A DNA stretch of 64,000 nt from Saccharomonospora marina XMU15 (GCF_000244955.1 NZ_CM001439.1:4955234-5019233); one strand, 5' to 3'. Positions 38,878 to 52,550 are shown, counted from the first letter of the stretch. The notes: generated by a model not told the origin, from the letters alone. Numbers and translations: made by a program.

Positions 38878-39495
38878 CTACTTGACGTTGGCCGCGCCGT
38901 CGTAGTCCCTGGTCACGATGACGATCAGCCCCGGCGACGAGTCCGCGATCCCACGGAACCGCGGCTCCGCCCTGATACCGAACTGGCTGGCCAGCACGGT
39001 CGCGGCAGCCTTCTCGTCGGTACCTTCGCGGTAGTACACCGTGGTGGTCGGGATGATGCCGCCCGAGTAGTTGCCGGTCTCGACGACCTTCCAGCCCGCC
39101 GACCGCAGGTCGTCGCCCGCGCGGGAAGCAAGACCGTGGACGGTGCTGTTGTTGTAGACCCGAACGGGGATGTCGCGGGTGGAGGCCTCGTCGTCGCCAC
39201 CCTTGTCGCCACCACCGGGCGGCGCGGCGGTCGGCGAACTGGACGTGGCGGGTGCGGACGGCTTGCCGGTCGACTCACCTTCCGAGGAAGGGGCCGGTGA
39301 CTGGCTCGGCGAGTCCGGCGACGCACCTGTGGGCGTCGGCTGCGCCTGCGAGGTGGCTTCCCCCGCGGTTTCGCCCGGGTCGTCATCGCCGACCACGAGT
39401 GTCACCCCACCGATGACGGCGGCGACCACCGCGACAGCGAGCAGGCCGAGACCGGCAGCCCGTACCGGCCGGGACAACCCGTCGAAGATGCTCAT
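38878..39495 (-). CDS. Membrane-anchored protein with LytR C-terminal domain
   Basis: A 205-residue protein with one N-terminal membrane anchor (AAGLGLLAVAVVAAVIGGVTLVV), a Ser/Pro/Gly-rich extracytoplasmic linker (about 38-105), and a LytR_cpsA_psr C-terminal-type domain: DIPVRVYNNSTVHGLASRAGDDLRSAGW, TTTVYYREG and GLIVIVTRDY. Lacking the catalytic LCP domain, it resembles Rv0431. Likely role: cell-envelope assembly alongside LCP ligases, by inference. The ATG overlaps the DUF3263 stop (ATGA). Confidence 0.88.
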   Translation of the reverse strand: MSIFDGLSRPVRAAGLGLLAVAVVAAVIGGVTLVVGDDDPGETAGEATSQAQPTPTGASPDSPSQSPAPSSEGESTGKPSAPATSSSPTAAPPGGGDKGGDDEASTRDIPVRVYNNSTVHGLASRAGDDLRSAGWKVVETGNYSGGIIPTTTVYYREGTDEKAAATVLASQFGIRAEPRFRGIADSSPGLIVIVTRDYDGAANVK

Positions 39496-39806
39496 GGCAG
39501 TTCAATCCCCAACCGCCGTGCCGCGCGGTTGCGCTGCCTGGCGGCACGCAGCTTCCTGAGCCGCTTCACCAGCATCGGGTCCGCACGCATGGCTTCCTGC
39601 TTGTCGATGAGCCGATTCAAGATCTGGTAGTAGCGGGTGGGCGACATTCCGAACGCCTGTCGGATGGCCTGCTCCTTGGCACCCGCGTACCGCCACCATT
39701 GGCGCTCGAAGGCGAGCACGTCCTGCTCCCGTTGCGAGAGCCCGTCAGCGGGTCGGGCGGGCGGGGGCGGCTGGCCTGCCGAGGCCATCGACTCCGCGGC
39801 GTCCAT
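39492..39806 (-). CDS. DUF3263 protein
   Basis: A 104-residue actinobacterial protein with a helical DNA-binding-like region: [46 protein letters not shown]. This is a short helix-turn-helix-like motif typical of DUF3263 (compare Rv0430). ATG 39806 has AGGAG four bases upstream and gives the family length. It is coupled to the LytR_C gene by a 4-base overlap and is divergent from def. Function unknown; possibly a transcription regulator. Confidence 0.88.
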   Translation of the reverse strand: MDAAESMASAGQPPPPARPADGLSQREQDVLAFERQWWRYAGAKEQAIRQAFGMSPTRYYQILNRLIDKQEAMRADPMLVKRLRKLRAARQRNRAARRLGIELP

Positions 39807-39937
39807 CTGACTCCTCGCGATTCCGGGGCGAATTACGCGGTTGTCGTACCGCAGCGCCATTAGACCACGGGGGGCCGACAGCCCCGGGTAGGCCGCCCGG
39901 CGCGTCCGGGTATGGGATCTCGGTAGGCTTACGAGTC

Positions 39938-40489
39938 GTGACCGTGCACGCCATCCGTATCGCGGGCGACCCCGTCCTGCACACGCCCACCCGCGAGGTG
40001 GACAAGTTCGACGGCGAGCTCGCCACGCTCGTCGACGACATGTTCGAGACGATGTACGCCGCTGAAGGGGTCGGTCTCGCCGCCAACCAGATCGGCGTCG
40101 ACCTGCGACTGTTCGTCTACGACTGCCCTGACGACGAGGGGGTCCGGCACAAGGGCGTCGTCGTCAACCCGAGGCTGGAGACCTCGCAGATTCCCGAGAC
40201 GATGCCCGATCCCGACGACGACTGGGAGGGCTGCCTCTCGGTACCCGGCGAGTCGTTCCCGACGGGTCGCGCCGATTGGGCCAAGGTCACCGGCTACGAC
40301 ATCGAGGGTAGGCCGATCGAGGTAGCGGGTACCGGCTACTTCGCACGTTGCCTGCAGCACGAGACCGATCACCTCGACGGCTACCTCTACCTCGACCGGC
40401 TGGTCGGACGCCACGCCCGCGCCGCGAAGAAGATGCTCAAGGCGAACAACTGGGGCGTTCCCGGCAACAGCTGGCTGCCCGAGGGCTGA
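39938..40489 (+). CDS. def: Peptide deformylase
   Basis: Removes the formyl group from nascent proteins; an Fe(II)/Zn metalloenzyme. The three motifs are present: [29 protein letters not shown] with metal-binding Cys, and [17 protein letters not shown] (HExxH-type HETDH). 183 residues, GTG start. Gene order with DUF3263 and LytR_C matches the mycobacterial Rv0429c-Rv0431 region. Confidence 0.97.
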   Translation: MTVHAIRIAGDPVLHTPTREVDKFDGELATLVDDMFETMYAAEGVGLAANQIGVDLRLFVYDCPDDEGVRHKGVVVNPRLETSQIPETMPDPDDDWEGCLSVPGESFPTGRADWAKVTGYDIEGRPIEVAGTGYFARCLQHETDHLDGYLYLDRLVGRHARAAKKMLKANNWGVPGNSWLPEG

Positions 40490-40593
40490 AGCCCGAACAT
40501 GGTCGCCCGCTAAGCCCAGGGCGAACACCGGCCTCCCGACGCCGTTACGGACGCACAATCGAGTAGTTGACGTAACGGTGTAATCGGCTGGCG

Positions 40594-41532
40594 GTGGTTG
40601 CGGTGTCCGAAGCGACGCCCGATATCGAAGCGCTGGATGCCTACTCCCGCGCGGTGAGTTCCGTGGCGAGGTCGGTGACACCTCGCGTCGCGAGTGTGCG
40701 GCTGAGCATGGGCGGCGGTTCGGCCGTGGTCCTCGACGGCGAAGGCCACCTGCTGACGAACGCGCACGTGGTGGGCCGTGCGCGAACCGGCACGGCGACC
40801 TTCTCCGACGGCGGGGAGTCGGACTTCGACGTGGTGGGTGCCGACCCGCTCTCCGACCTGGCGGTGCTGCGCTCGCGAGGGCCGACACCGCTGCCCGCGG
40901 TGCTCGGCGACGCCGACCGGCTCGTCGTGGGGCAACTGGTGGTTGCGGTGGGCAGCCCACTCGGCTTCTCGGGTTCGGTGACCGCGGGGGTCGTCAGCGC
41001 ACTCGGTCGAGCGATCCCCGCGCGGCACGGACGCGCCGCGAGAGTGATCGAGGACGTGATCCAGACCGACGCCGCACTCAACCCCGGCAACTCCGGTGGC
41101 GCGCTGGCCGACTCGACGGGCAAGGTCGTCGGCATCAACACCGCCGTCGCGGGGCTCGGCCTCGGGCTCGCGGTGCCGGTGAACGCCACGACCAGGCGAA
41201 TCATCGACACCTTGCTGGTCGAGGGCAGGGTGCGACGCGCCTATCTCGGCGTGGTCGGCGTGCCCGCGCCGCTTCCCGACGACGTCGCGCGGCGCACCGG
41301 CCAGAGCGCGGGGCTTCGGGTCGTCGAGGTCATCGGGGGCGGCCCCGCCGAAAGGGCAGGCCTGCGAGCGGGTGACCTCGTGCTCACCGTGGGCCGTGAG
41401 CGGGTCAGCGACGCGCAGGGCATCCAGCGGCGGCTGTTCGCCGAAGTCATCGGAGTGCGACTGGCGATCACGGTGCTGCGAAACGGCGCGATGGTGGACG
41501 TGTTCGCCGTTCCCACCGAACTGGTGGGTTGA
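40594..41532 (+). CDS. HtrA-like trypsin/PDZ serine protease without signal peptide
   Basis: A 312-residue S1C-family protease. Catalytic triad: His in LLTNAHVVG, Asp in DPLSDLAVLRSRG, Ser in NPGNSGGALAD. A PDZ domain (about 225-310) has SAGLRVVEVIGGGPAERAGLRAGDLVLTVG. No signal peptide or membrane segment is visible, so it is probably cytoplasmic, unlike most HtrA proteins. GTG 40594 is used; a GTG three codons later is equally likely. Confidence 0.9.
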   Translation: MVAVSEATPDIEALDAYSRAVSSVARSVTPRVASVRLSMGGGSAVVLDGEGHLLTNAHVVGRARTGTATFSDGGESDFDVVGADPLSDLAVLRSRGPTPLPAVLGDADRLVVGQLVVAVGSPLGFSGSVTAGVVSALGRAIPARHGRAARVIEDVIQTDAALNPGNSGGALADSTGKVVGINTAVAGLGLGLAVPVNATTRRIIDTLLVEGRVRRAYLGVVGVPAPLPDDVARRTGQSAGLRVVEVIGGGPAERAGLRAGDLVLTVGRERVSDAQGIQRRLFAEVIGVRLAITVLRNGAMVDVFAVPTELVG

Positions 41533-41575
41533 GGTCTGCCACCTGTCGTGGCATGGTCGCAGGGGACAATTACAC

Positions 41576-44167
<2,592 letters not shown>

Positions 44168-44305
44168 AACGGCGCAAGTCGCCGGGAGTCCCAACGGCCG
44201 CCGCTCATGGGCGACCGCTCGATGAACGAGGAGTGAACAAACGACCTTTCGGCCGAGGGCGCATTGATCCACTCGTAGGCTTGTCCGTCCCGCCGACGGA
44301 AACGA

Positions 44306-46021
44306 GTGCCACGCATGACTCCAGGCCAACGGTTGGAGGCCGTCGCCGAGTTGCTGCTGTCCAACCAGGGCAGCCTCGTCCTCGGGATCGCCGCCCTGCT
44401 CGCTGTCGCGGCCCCGTTCGCCGACCGTTACCTCATCCGGCGCAAGCGGCTGTACTACCGGGTCCAGTACAACTCCAAACTCGGTTTGAGCCCGGTAGAC
44501 CTGCAAGACCGCGACGACTCCGTGAAGCACGCCGACCCGGAACTGCAACCCATCGCCGAGTTGCTCGACCGGATGAGCATCGTCGTGATCCGTGTCCGCA
44601 ACACCGGAATCGACGACATCTCGGCGGCCGACCTGAAGGACGACCCCATCGAGTTCACCTTCGGCGGCCGGGTGATCTGGAACGCCCGAATCTCCGAGCC
44701 CTCGATCGAGACGCATCGCAAGAAGTTGAAGGACGGCCTGGAGTTCTTCACTGCCGACACCGGCGACAGCGGCCACGGGGACAACACGCTCGACAACGTC
44801 CGGGTGTCATTGGGCAGGCGGCTGTCGGCGTGGTTGCGTGGCGAACCGGTGGACAGGGCGACCCAGCCCAGCGCCGGCCAACCCGCACCGCAATGGCACG
44901 GTGTCCGTTTCCGGGACATTTCCTTGCAACGCAAGGAGAAGTTCAAGCTCGTCGTCGTGCTGCGGGAACCGGACGGCAACACCGATGGGGAACTCACCAA
45001 GGAGGTGCGCTGCTTCGGGCACGTGGCAGGCGGCCGCATCGTCGACGAGCGGCGGCAGCGCCGAATCACCTGGCCACGGCTCACCGCCACGTTCGGTGTG
45101 CTGCTCACCGGCGCGCTGCTCGCAACCCTGCTGGTCAACGCATCGCAACCGGGTGTGGCCACGGACATCGCGTGTGCAGACGGCCGGTTGCGGGTGGTCG
45201 GCTCCAGCGCGTTCATCCCTGTCGTCGAGCGAATCGCCACCGAGTACACCCGCACCTGTTCGGGCGCGGAAATCGACACCGAGGCCACCGGAAGTATCGG
45301 CGGGGTACGCATGCTGGCGGCGGCCCAGGACGGGCAGGACGAACTCGCGGCGCTCTCCGACGGCGAAAGCGGCGCGGCCACCCCCGAACTCGTCGCCCAG
45401 CCGCTCGCGGTCATCGTCTACACCGTCGTGGTCAACGACTCGGTGGGCGTCGACAGCCTCACCGTCGAGCAGATCAGAGGCATCCACGACGGGCGCTACC
45501 GCGACTGGAAGCAGCTACGCGACGGGCCTTCGCTGCCTATCCGTATCGTCGGCCGAGGTCAGGAGTCCGGGTCGAGGCAGACGTTCGAGGCGACCGTGCT
45601 CGGCACCACGGAGCCAGGGCTTTCCTCGGATTCCTGTGCCAGCGCCGACCGGGACAGCGGTTCGCCACTGATCCGTTGTGAAAGAAGCACCGAAGCACAG
45701 GTGGTGGCCGAGGTCGCGGACACCGCGGGCGCCATCGGCTACGTCGACCTGCCGTCAGCGATCGAGGCGAGGACCGACGGTCAGCCTCTCACCGTGCTAC
45801 GGCTCGGCGAGGTGTATCCGGACGCGAACAACATCGAGCACGGCTACCCGTTCTGGGCGATCGAGTACCTCTACACCAGGGGTGCGCCCGAGAACGGATC
45901 GGTGCTGCGAGGTTTCATCGGCTACCTGCGCAGCGGCACCGCTCGCGCGGAGCTTCGCGAGGCCGGGTACACGCCGTGCATCGGCGGCAACGGTGTACCG
46001 CACCGGTTGTGCCGCGGTTGA
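44306..46021 (+). CDS. Two-TM membrane protein with PstS-like substrate-binding domain
   Basis: A 571-residue protein I cannot assign to a named function. Residues about 18-40 are a membrane segment (GSLVLGIAALLAVAAPFADRY). A cytoplasmic-looking region of about 200 residues follows, with VIRVRNTGIDDISAADL and KEKFKLVVVLREPDG. TM2 lies near 262-282 (ATFGVLLTGALLATLLV). The outer C-terminal domain (about 290-571) is PstS/type-2 periplasmic-binding-like: LRVVGSSAFIPVVERIATEY, LTVEQIRGIHDGRYRDWKQL, GRGQESGSRQTFEATV, GAIGYVDL. No phosphate transporter is near. It may sense a small ligand across the membrane. It lies between the two thiD genes. ATG 44315 is an alternative start. Confidence 0.72.
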   Translation: MPRMTPGQRLEAVAELLLSNQGSLVLGIAALLAVAAPFADRYLIRRKRLYYRVQYNSKLGLSPVDLQDRDDSVKHADPELQPIAELLDRMSIVVIRVRNTGIDDISAADLKDDPIEFTFGGRVIWNARISEPSIETHRKKLKDGLEFFTADTGDSGHGDNTLDNVRVSLGRRLSAWLRGEPVDRATQPSAGQPAPQWHGVRFRDISLQRKEKFKLVVVLREPDGNTDGELTKEVRCFGHVAGGRIVDERRQRRITWPRLTATFGVLLTGALLATLLVNASQPGVATDIACADGRLRVVGSSAFIPVVERIATEYTRTCSGAEIDTEATGSIGGVRMLAAAQDGQDELAALSDGESGAATPELVAQPLAVIVYTVVVNDSVGVDSLTVEQIRGIHDGRYRDWKQLRDGPSLPIRIVGRGQESGSRQTFEATVLGTTEPGLSSDSCASADRDSGSPLIRCERSTEAQVVAEVADTAGAIGYVDLPSAIEARTDGQPLTVLRLGEVYPDANNIEHGYPFWAIEYLYTRGAPENGSVLRGFIGYLRSGTARAELREAGYTPCIGGNGVPHRLCRG

Positions 46022-46063
46022 CGGGGCAGCAGCGGACCGGGACGCGTGCGCGACACTGTGCGG

Positions 46064-46936
46064 ATGACCGAGCAGCGACCTCCGGCCGCGTTGACCATCG
46101 CCGGCTCCGATTCCGGCGGCGCGGCCGGGTTGCAGGCCGACCTGCGCACGTTTCTCACCTGCGGGGTGCACGGACTGGTCGCGGTGACGGCGGTGACCGT
46201 GCAGAACACGCTCGGCGTGCACGCGCGCAGCGACATCGAAGCGGACATCGTCGCGGGCCAGATCGAGGCGGTCACCTCCGACATGGGCGCGCAGGCAGCG
46301 AAGACGGGGATGCTTGCCCGCGGCGAGACCATCACCTCGGTACGGCGAGCGTGTGAGAAGGCGGGCATCGGGCGGGCAGCGGCGATCCCGTTCGTGGTCG
46401 ATCCGGTGGCGGCTTCCATGCACGGGCACCCGCTTTTCGACGCCGAGGGCCTGGCCGCGTTGCGGGAGGAGTTGCTACCGATGGCGACCGTGCTGACCCC
46501 CAACCTCGACGAGGTGCGGCTGCTGACCGGAAAAGCCGTGACCGATCGCGACTCGATGCGGGCCGCCGCGGCGGCGCTGCATGCGATGGGGCCGGAGTAC
46601 GTACTTGTGAAGGGCGGTCATCTGGAGGACGACCCGGAGTGCGTCGACCTGCTGTACGACGGTCTGACCTACACCGAGTTGCGAGGGCCCCGGTTCGACA
46701 CCCGGCACACGCACGGCGCGGGCGATGCGATGGCCGCGGCGTTGACCGCGGGCTTGGCGCGCGGAATGGCGGTTCCACAGGCCGTGCGATACGCGAAGTG
46801 GTACGTCAGCAACGCCGTTCGGCACTCCTATCCCATGGGTGCCGAGGTGGGCCCGGTCTCGGCCTTCTGGCGGCTCGCCCCCGAGTCGGGTCCGGAAGGC
46901 GAGGGCCCGATCGCGGGGCGAGAACCCGGACACTGA
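46064..46936 (+). CDS. thiD: Hydroxymethylpyrimidine/phosphomethylpyrimidine kinase ThiD (copy 2)
   Basis: Second ThiD-type kinase, 290 residues: ALTIAGSDSGGAAGLQADLRTFLTCGVHG, AQAAKTGMLARG, VVDPVAASMHGHPLF, TPNLDEVRLLTG and the anion hole HTHGAGDAMAAA. It is close in sequence to copy 1, suggesting duplication with the PstS-like gene in between. It has no riboswitch of its own and lies 42 bases after that gene, so it may serve salvage or another pyrimidine. ATG 46064 is chosen; an in-frame GTG 18 bases earlier is possible. Confidence 0.92.
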   Translation: MTEQRPPAALTIAGSDSGGAAGLQADLRTFLTCGVHGLVAVTAVTVQNTLGVHARSDIEADIVAGQIEAVTSDMGAQAAKTGMLARGETITSVRRACEKAGIGRAAAIPFVVDPVAASMHGHPLFDAEGLAALREELLPMATVLTPNLDEVRLLTGKAVTDRDSMRAAAAALHAMGPEYVLVKGGHLEDDPECVDLLYDGLTYTELRGPRFDTRHTHGAGDAMAAALTAGLARGMAVPQAVRYAKWYVSNAVRHSYPMGAEVGPVSAFWRLAPESGPEGEGPIAGREPGH

Positions 46937-46948
46937 GCGACGGACGGC

Positions 46949-47074
46949 AGCGCAGGACTCGCGGGCGGGAGCGGGGGACTCGCCGACAGGAACGCAGGAC
47001 TCGCCGACAGGAACGCAGGACTCGCCGACAGGAACGCAGGACTCGCGGACGGCAGCGGGGGACTCGCGGGTTGG
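46949..47074. repeat. 21-bp tandem repeat array C (6 units)
   Basis: The largest array: six contiguous 21-bp units at 46949-47074. Unit core is GCAGGACTCGC or GGGGGACTCGC followed by a variable half (GGGCGGG or CGACAGG). Two middle units (46991-47011, 47012-47032) are identical, a sign of recent expansion. It lies exactly between thiD copy 2 and the convergent MarR gene, ending 5 bases before the MarR stop. Confidence 0.93.
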
Positions 47075-47078
47075 GTGT

Positions 47079-47510
47079 TCACGACTCTTCATCGGTGAGC
47101 AGCGCCTCCAGCGCGGGAAGCGCCGCGGTCAGCGCTTCCCGATGCTCGGGTGAAAGCCGGGCGATGCGCCGGTCAAGCTCTTCGATCCGGGTCGAGCGCA
47201 CCCCGGACAGCAAGCGCTCGCCCTCGGGGGTCACGGTCGCCAGCCACGCCCTGCGGTCGGCCGGGTCGGACTCCCTGCGCACGTACCCGGCCTCGACGAG
47301 CGCGGCGACGATGCGCGACATCGTGGCCGCGGCCACGCCCTCCTTGGCAGCCAGATCACCGAGCCGCAACTGGCCGTAGGCGGCGAGCGTGGCCAGCGCC
47401 GAGATCGCACCGTGTCCGGGGCCCGGCGCACCGGCCTGCCGCAGCGAGCGCGACAGCCTGCCGATGGCGAGGAAAAGCCTGCCGGGTACGTCCTGTGACG
47501 ACGCGGTCAC
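47079..47510 (-). CDS. MarR family transcriptional regulator
   Basis: A 143-residue winged-helix repressor: GRLFLAIGRLSRSLRQ, then LATLAAYGQLRLGDLAAKEGVAAATMSRIVAALVEAGYVRRESDPADRRAWLATVTPEGERLL with the recognition helix and the DxRxx wing. GTG 47510 has AAGGAG six bases upstream; a longer frame to 47600 is less likely. Its target is unknown; the nearest gene it might share a promoter region with is the end of thiG, so it may regulate itself or a distant gene. Confidence 0.9.
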   Translation of the reverse strand: MTASSQDVPGRLFLAIGRLSRSLRQAGAPGPGHGAISALATLAAYGQLRLGDLAAKEGVAAATMSRIVAALVEAGYVRRESDPADRRAWLATVTPEGERLLSGVRSTRIEELDRRIARLSPEHREALTAALPALEALLTDEES

Positions 47511-47609
47511 CTGGAACTCCTTAGATCCACGCGCGGCTCGAGATCGCGGTTCACCATACGTGGCGGGCTGTGCACCACTGGCGTGAACCCATCGACCCAT
47601 CGACAGGGC

Positions 47610-49698
<2,089 letters not shown>

Positions 49699-49703
49699 GA
49701 GAT

Positions 49704-49788
49704 CACGCTCCCTGCGCCGGCATGACCCGGATCAGGTTCCACGGTCGGAGCGGCGGCTCCCTCTCAGCCCGTGCCTCGGGCTCCCGTG
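49704..49788 (-). promoter_or_regulatory. TPP riboswitch of thiO-thiS-thiG
   Basis: On the reverse strand: CACG opening stem (49785-49788), CACGGGCTGAGAGGGAG, CCGTGGAACCTGATCCGGG, TCATGCCGGCGCAGGGAG, closing CGTG (49704-49707). This is the canonical thi box. The AGGGAG (49708-49713) lies 9 bases before the thiO ATG and inside the structure, so TPP should block ribosome entry. Confidence 0.96.
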
Positions 49789-49815
49789 CGGACGTCACCA
49801 CCGTACAGTGATCCC

Positions 49816-50493
49816 ATGCCCGGGCTCAACGGTGACCAGATCAGGCAGCGGCTGGCCGAAGCCAGGTTGTACCTGTGTACCGACGCTCGCCGCGATCGTG
49901 GCGATCTCGCCGAGTTCGCCGACGCGGCGCTGGCGGGTGGGGTCGACATCATCCAACTCCGGGACAAGAACGACGGCACGCTCGAGGCAGGCGAAGAGAT
50001 CGAGGCGCTGGAGGTGCTGGCGCGGGCGTGCGCGAAGCACGGCGCCCTGCTCTCGGTGAACGACCGCGCCGACATCGCGCTCGCCGTCCAGGCCGATGTC
50101 CTGCATCTGGGGCAGGACGACCTCCCGGTGTCGGTGGCACGGCGGATTCTCGGCGACGATCCGGTGATCGGCAGGTCGACGCACTCGCTGGAAGAGGCTC
50201 GCCTTGCGGCCACCGAGGACGGCGTGGACTACTTCTGTGTGGGGCCGTGCTGGCCGACCCCGACCAAACCGGGCAGGCCCGCGCCAGGACTGGAACTGAT
50301 CCGAGCCGTAGCGCAAGGGATCGACACGACCCGCCCGTGGTTCGCGATCGGTGGTATCGACGAGCGGCGCGTCGGTGAGGTGGTGGCGGCGGGCGCCCGA
50401 CGTGCGGTGGTGGTGCGGGCGATCACCGAAGCGGAGGACCCGGCTGCGGCCGCGACCGCCTTGCGACAAGCGCTCCAGCCCGACAGCAGGTGA
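49816..50493 (+). CDS. thiE: Thiamine phosphate synthase ThiE
   Basis: Joins HMP-PP and thiazole phosphate to thiamine phosphate. The 225-residue TIM barrel shows [88 protein letters not shown] and [12 protein letters not shown] 49816 is about 28 bases from the 5' end of the divergent riboswitch, so the two promoters overlap. No thi box precedes thiE itself. A strong hairpin follows. Confidence 0.95.
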   Translation: MPGLNGDQIRQRLAEARLYLCTDARRDRGDLAEFADAALAGGVDIIQLRDKNDGTLEAGEEIEALEVLARACAKHGALLSVNDRADIALAVQADVLHLGQDDLPVSVARRILGDDPVIGRSTHSLEEARLAATEDGVDYFCVGPCWPTPTKPGRPAPGLELIRAVAQGIDTTRPWFAIGGIDERRVGEVVAAGARRAVVVRAITEAEDPAAAATALRQALQPDSR

Positions 50494-50510
50494 CTGTGCT
50501 TTCCGATGAT

Positions 50511-50548
50511 CAACCTGGCGCGGCCGCCAAGGTGGCCACGCCAGGTTG
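50511..50548. terminator. Hairpin terminator after thiE
   Basis: Perfect 10-bp outer stem CAACCTGGCG (50511-50520) / CGCCAGGTTG (50539-50548) with an inner GGCC/GGCC pair, directly after thiE and before the convergent membrane-protein gene. Confidence 0.8.
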
Positions 50549-50608
50549 AGCCAGGTAGTTCAGCGCGCTCGCACCTGCGACAGCCTCCTACTGACGAGTC
50601 TGCGGCGA

Positions 50609-51394
50609 TCAGGACGTGGTCGGGAGTCCCTGGCCGCCCGGCACCGGCGCGTCGCCGGGGTCGGGCACCGAGTCGTCCGACGGCGCGGTGGGCGGTGGCT
50701 GTTGCTGCTCTCGCGTGGTCGATTCGGTCGGCTCCGTCGTGGTCGTGCTGTCCTCGGTCGGGGAGGTCTCCGTCGAGCCAGGCTCCGACCCCTCTGTCAC
50801 CGACGGCGAAGGTGTGCTGTCCGGGTCCTGCTGGTCCTGCTCGTCCTGCCCCGGCTGGCCTGCCCCTCCGCCGACCAGCCTGCTCACCGTGGTGGCACCC
50901 TCGCCTGACAGCGACTTGCCCGTGACGCCCTCAAAACCGGTGATCAGCGCCATCCCGATCACGAAGGCGACGACGCTGGTGCCGAGCAGCCACGGCCAGC
51001 GTCGTTTCCACCACTGCTTGTGTTCCTCCGGCTGCTGTGGCTCTCCTCCGGGGTCGGGCAGCGGCGCGGCGGGCTGGGTCGGCTGTTCGGTCGGCGGCAC
51101 CTCGGCATGCTCGGCCCGCTCGGAGTTGCCGCGCTTGTGGGGCAACCTCGCGCCTGCCTCGGTGAGTGCGCGAGCGGCCACCCGGGTGCGCTCCATGGAG
51201 CGCAGGAACAGTTCGCTGCCCACCGTGAAGACGACACTGAACAGTCCAGCACCGAGCACCGTTCCGTAGACCCCGAGGGTCGAGCCAAGAAACGCGGCCG
51301 CGGTGGCCGCCAGTCCCGCCGCGATCACCTGTACCGGTCTGAGCCCCTGCTTCTCGGGCTGCTCCTCGGTCTTCGTCTCCTTCTCCCCGACCAT
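50609..51394 (-). CDS. Membrane protein with low-complexity outer tail, unknown function
   Basis: A 261-residue protein not assigned to a family. It has a charged N-terminus, two close membrane segments (VQVIAAGLAATAAAFLGSTLGVYG, VLGAGLFSVVFTVGSELFL), a basic cytoplasmic stretch with Pro/Gln, a third membrane segment (WPWLLGTSVVAFVIGMALITGF), and a C-terminal Ser/Thr/Pro/Glu-rich tail of about 90 residues ending in PTTS. Composition suggests an exported disordered tail. It is monocistronic between the thiE terminator and the GntR gene. The 283 bases upstream hold no gene I can support. Confidence 0.7.
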   Translation of the reverse strand: MVGEKETKTEEQPEKQGLRPVQVIAAGLAATAAAFLGSTLGVYGTVLGAGLFSVVFTVGSELFLRSMERTRVAARALTEAGARLPHKRGNSERAEHAEVPPTEQPTQPAAPLPDPGGEPQQPEEHKQWWKRRWPWLLGTSVVAFVIGMALITGFEGVTGKSLSGEGATTVSRLVGGGAGQPGQDEQDQQDPDSTPSPSVTEGSEPGSTETSPTEDSTTTTEPTESTTREQQQPPPTAPSDDSVPDPGDAPVPGGQGLPTTS

Positions 51395-51677
51395 GATCTC
51401 GATTCACTCGCGTTCGCCGGTCTCGGTATGGCAACGACAAGCACGTCCGGAACGCTCCCGACGTTGCCTGAAGTGAGCACTGCCACCACGTCTGATGTGG
51501 ACTCCAGGGCCTGCCTGCGGCGGCAGGCCACGGCGGCCGACCCGGTGTCCCGGGCTCGGCACCCGTTCGTGCGACAGCATCGGCTACCCCGGATGTGGCA
51601 CCCACGAACGTGTCGTTCGCGCCACGCCCGCGGGTGTCCGGCCGCGAGTGAGTTCGAGTTCCGCCGAGGGCCAGGGG

Positions 51678-52412
51678 TCACGGCCGGGTCAGCGTCGTGA
51701 CGAACTTGTACCGGTCACCACGGTAGATGGAGCGAACGAACTCCACCGGCTTGCCGTCCGAGGCGAACGTCTGCCTGGACAGCAACAGCACCGGCATCCC
51801 GACGTCGGCCCCGAGCAACTCCGCCTCCTGCGGACCCGCCAGCGATGTCTCGATGGTCTCCTCCGCACGTTCCAGCTCCACGCCGTAGCGCTCCCGCAAC
51901 GCCTCGTACAGGGAACCGCCCTCCGCGATCTGCTTGCGGATGCCACGGAACCTGGCCAGTGGCAGGTGCGTGGTCTCCAGCGCCATGGGCTCGTCGTCGG
52001 CGAGCCGCAGCCTGCGCAGCTTGAGCACCTTGGCACCGGTACGGATACCGAGCAGCTTCGGAAGATCGCCTTCGGCGACGATCTCCTCGATCTCCAGCAA
52101 CTGCGAGGAGGGCTCCCTGCCCTGCGCCCGCATGTCCTCGGTGTAGGAGGACAACTGCAGCCGTTGCGCCATCTTCGGCTCGGCCGCGAACGTGCCCTTG
52201 CCCTGCACCCGGTGAAGCCTGCCCTCTGCCGTGAGATCCGCCAGCGCTTGGCGCACAGTGGTGCGGGAGACGTGAAAATCCCCCGCGAGCGAACGCTCGG
52301 TGGGGATAGGAGATCCCGCTGGCATCGACTCCAGCAGATCGAGCAGATGCTGCTTCAGCGACCAGTACTTGGGCTCGCGCTGGCCGCGGGTGCTCGCAAC
52401 TGCCTCCAACAT
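51678..52412 (-). CDS. GntR/HutC family regulator (DasR/NagR-like)
   Basis: A 244-residue GntR-type repressor. Winged helix (about 15-85): [67 protein letters not shown] effector domain (about 100-240): [39 protein letters not shown] and [17 protein letters not shown]. This matches DasR, which senses glucosamine-6-phosphate in Streptomyces. ATG 52412 has GGGAG six bases upstream. It is divergent from a SIS deaminase/kinase pair with a dre-like site between them, so autoregulation and control of those genes are likely. Confidence 0.9.
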   Translation of the reverse strand: MLEAVASTRGQREPKYWSLKQHLLDLLESMPAGSPIPTERSLAGDFHVSRTTVRQALADLTAEGRLHRVQGKGTFAAEPKMAQRLQLSSYTEDMRAQGREPSSQLLEIEEIVAEGDLPKLLGIRTGAKVLKLRRLRLADDEPMALETTHLPLARFRGIRKQIAEGGSLYEALRERYGVELERAEETIETSLAGPQEAELLGADVGMPVLLLSRQTFASDGKPVEFVRSIYRGDRYKFVTTLTRP

Positions 52413-52488
52413 GACCGACTCCCTCACTGAATAGGTACCCACCTACCGTGGAAAGTACCCTTCGAATACTACGTTGAACGTGCTTACT

Positions 52489-52504
52489 ATTGGTCTAGAC
52501 CGCA
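52489..52504. promoter_or_regulatory. dre-like operator (DasR site)
   Basis: ATTGGTCTAGACCGCA resembles the Streptomyces DasR-responsive element ACTGGTCTAGACCAGT. Its centre GGTCTAGACC (52492-52501) is a perfect palindrome. It lies between the DasR-like gene and the SIS-domain gene. A weaker dyad TAGGT-N4-ACCTA (52432-52445) nearer the regulator may be a second site. Confidence 0.85.
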
Positions 52505-52550
52505 GCCTGACCGAGTCGGGTGACCCGGATGGCCGACCGGAGGGACCACC

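Noticed and set aside
38138-38905. Forward 255-codon frame across the end of the AAA ATPase and repeat array B
   Set aside because: Composition is Arg/Gly-rich and it overlaps the well-supported AAA domain in another phase.
46949-47074. CRISPR array
   Set aside because: Units are contiguous without spacers and no cas genes are present; this is a minisatellite-like array.
51395-51677. A small gene in the 283-base gap between the membrane protein and GntR genes
   Set aside because: Open frames exist on both strands but none has a ribosome-binding site, family-like sequence or a recognisable domain.
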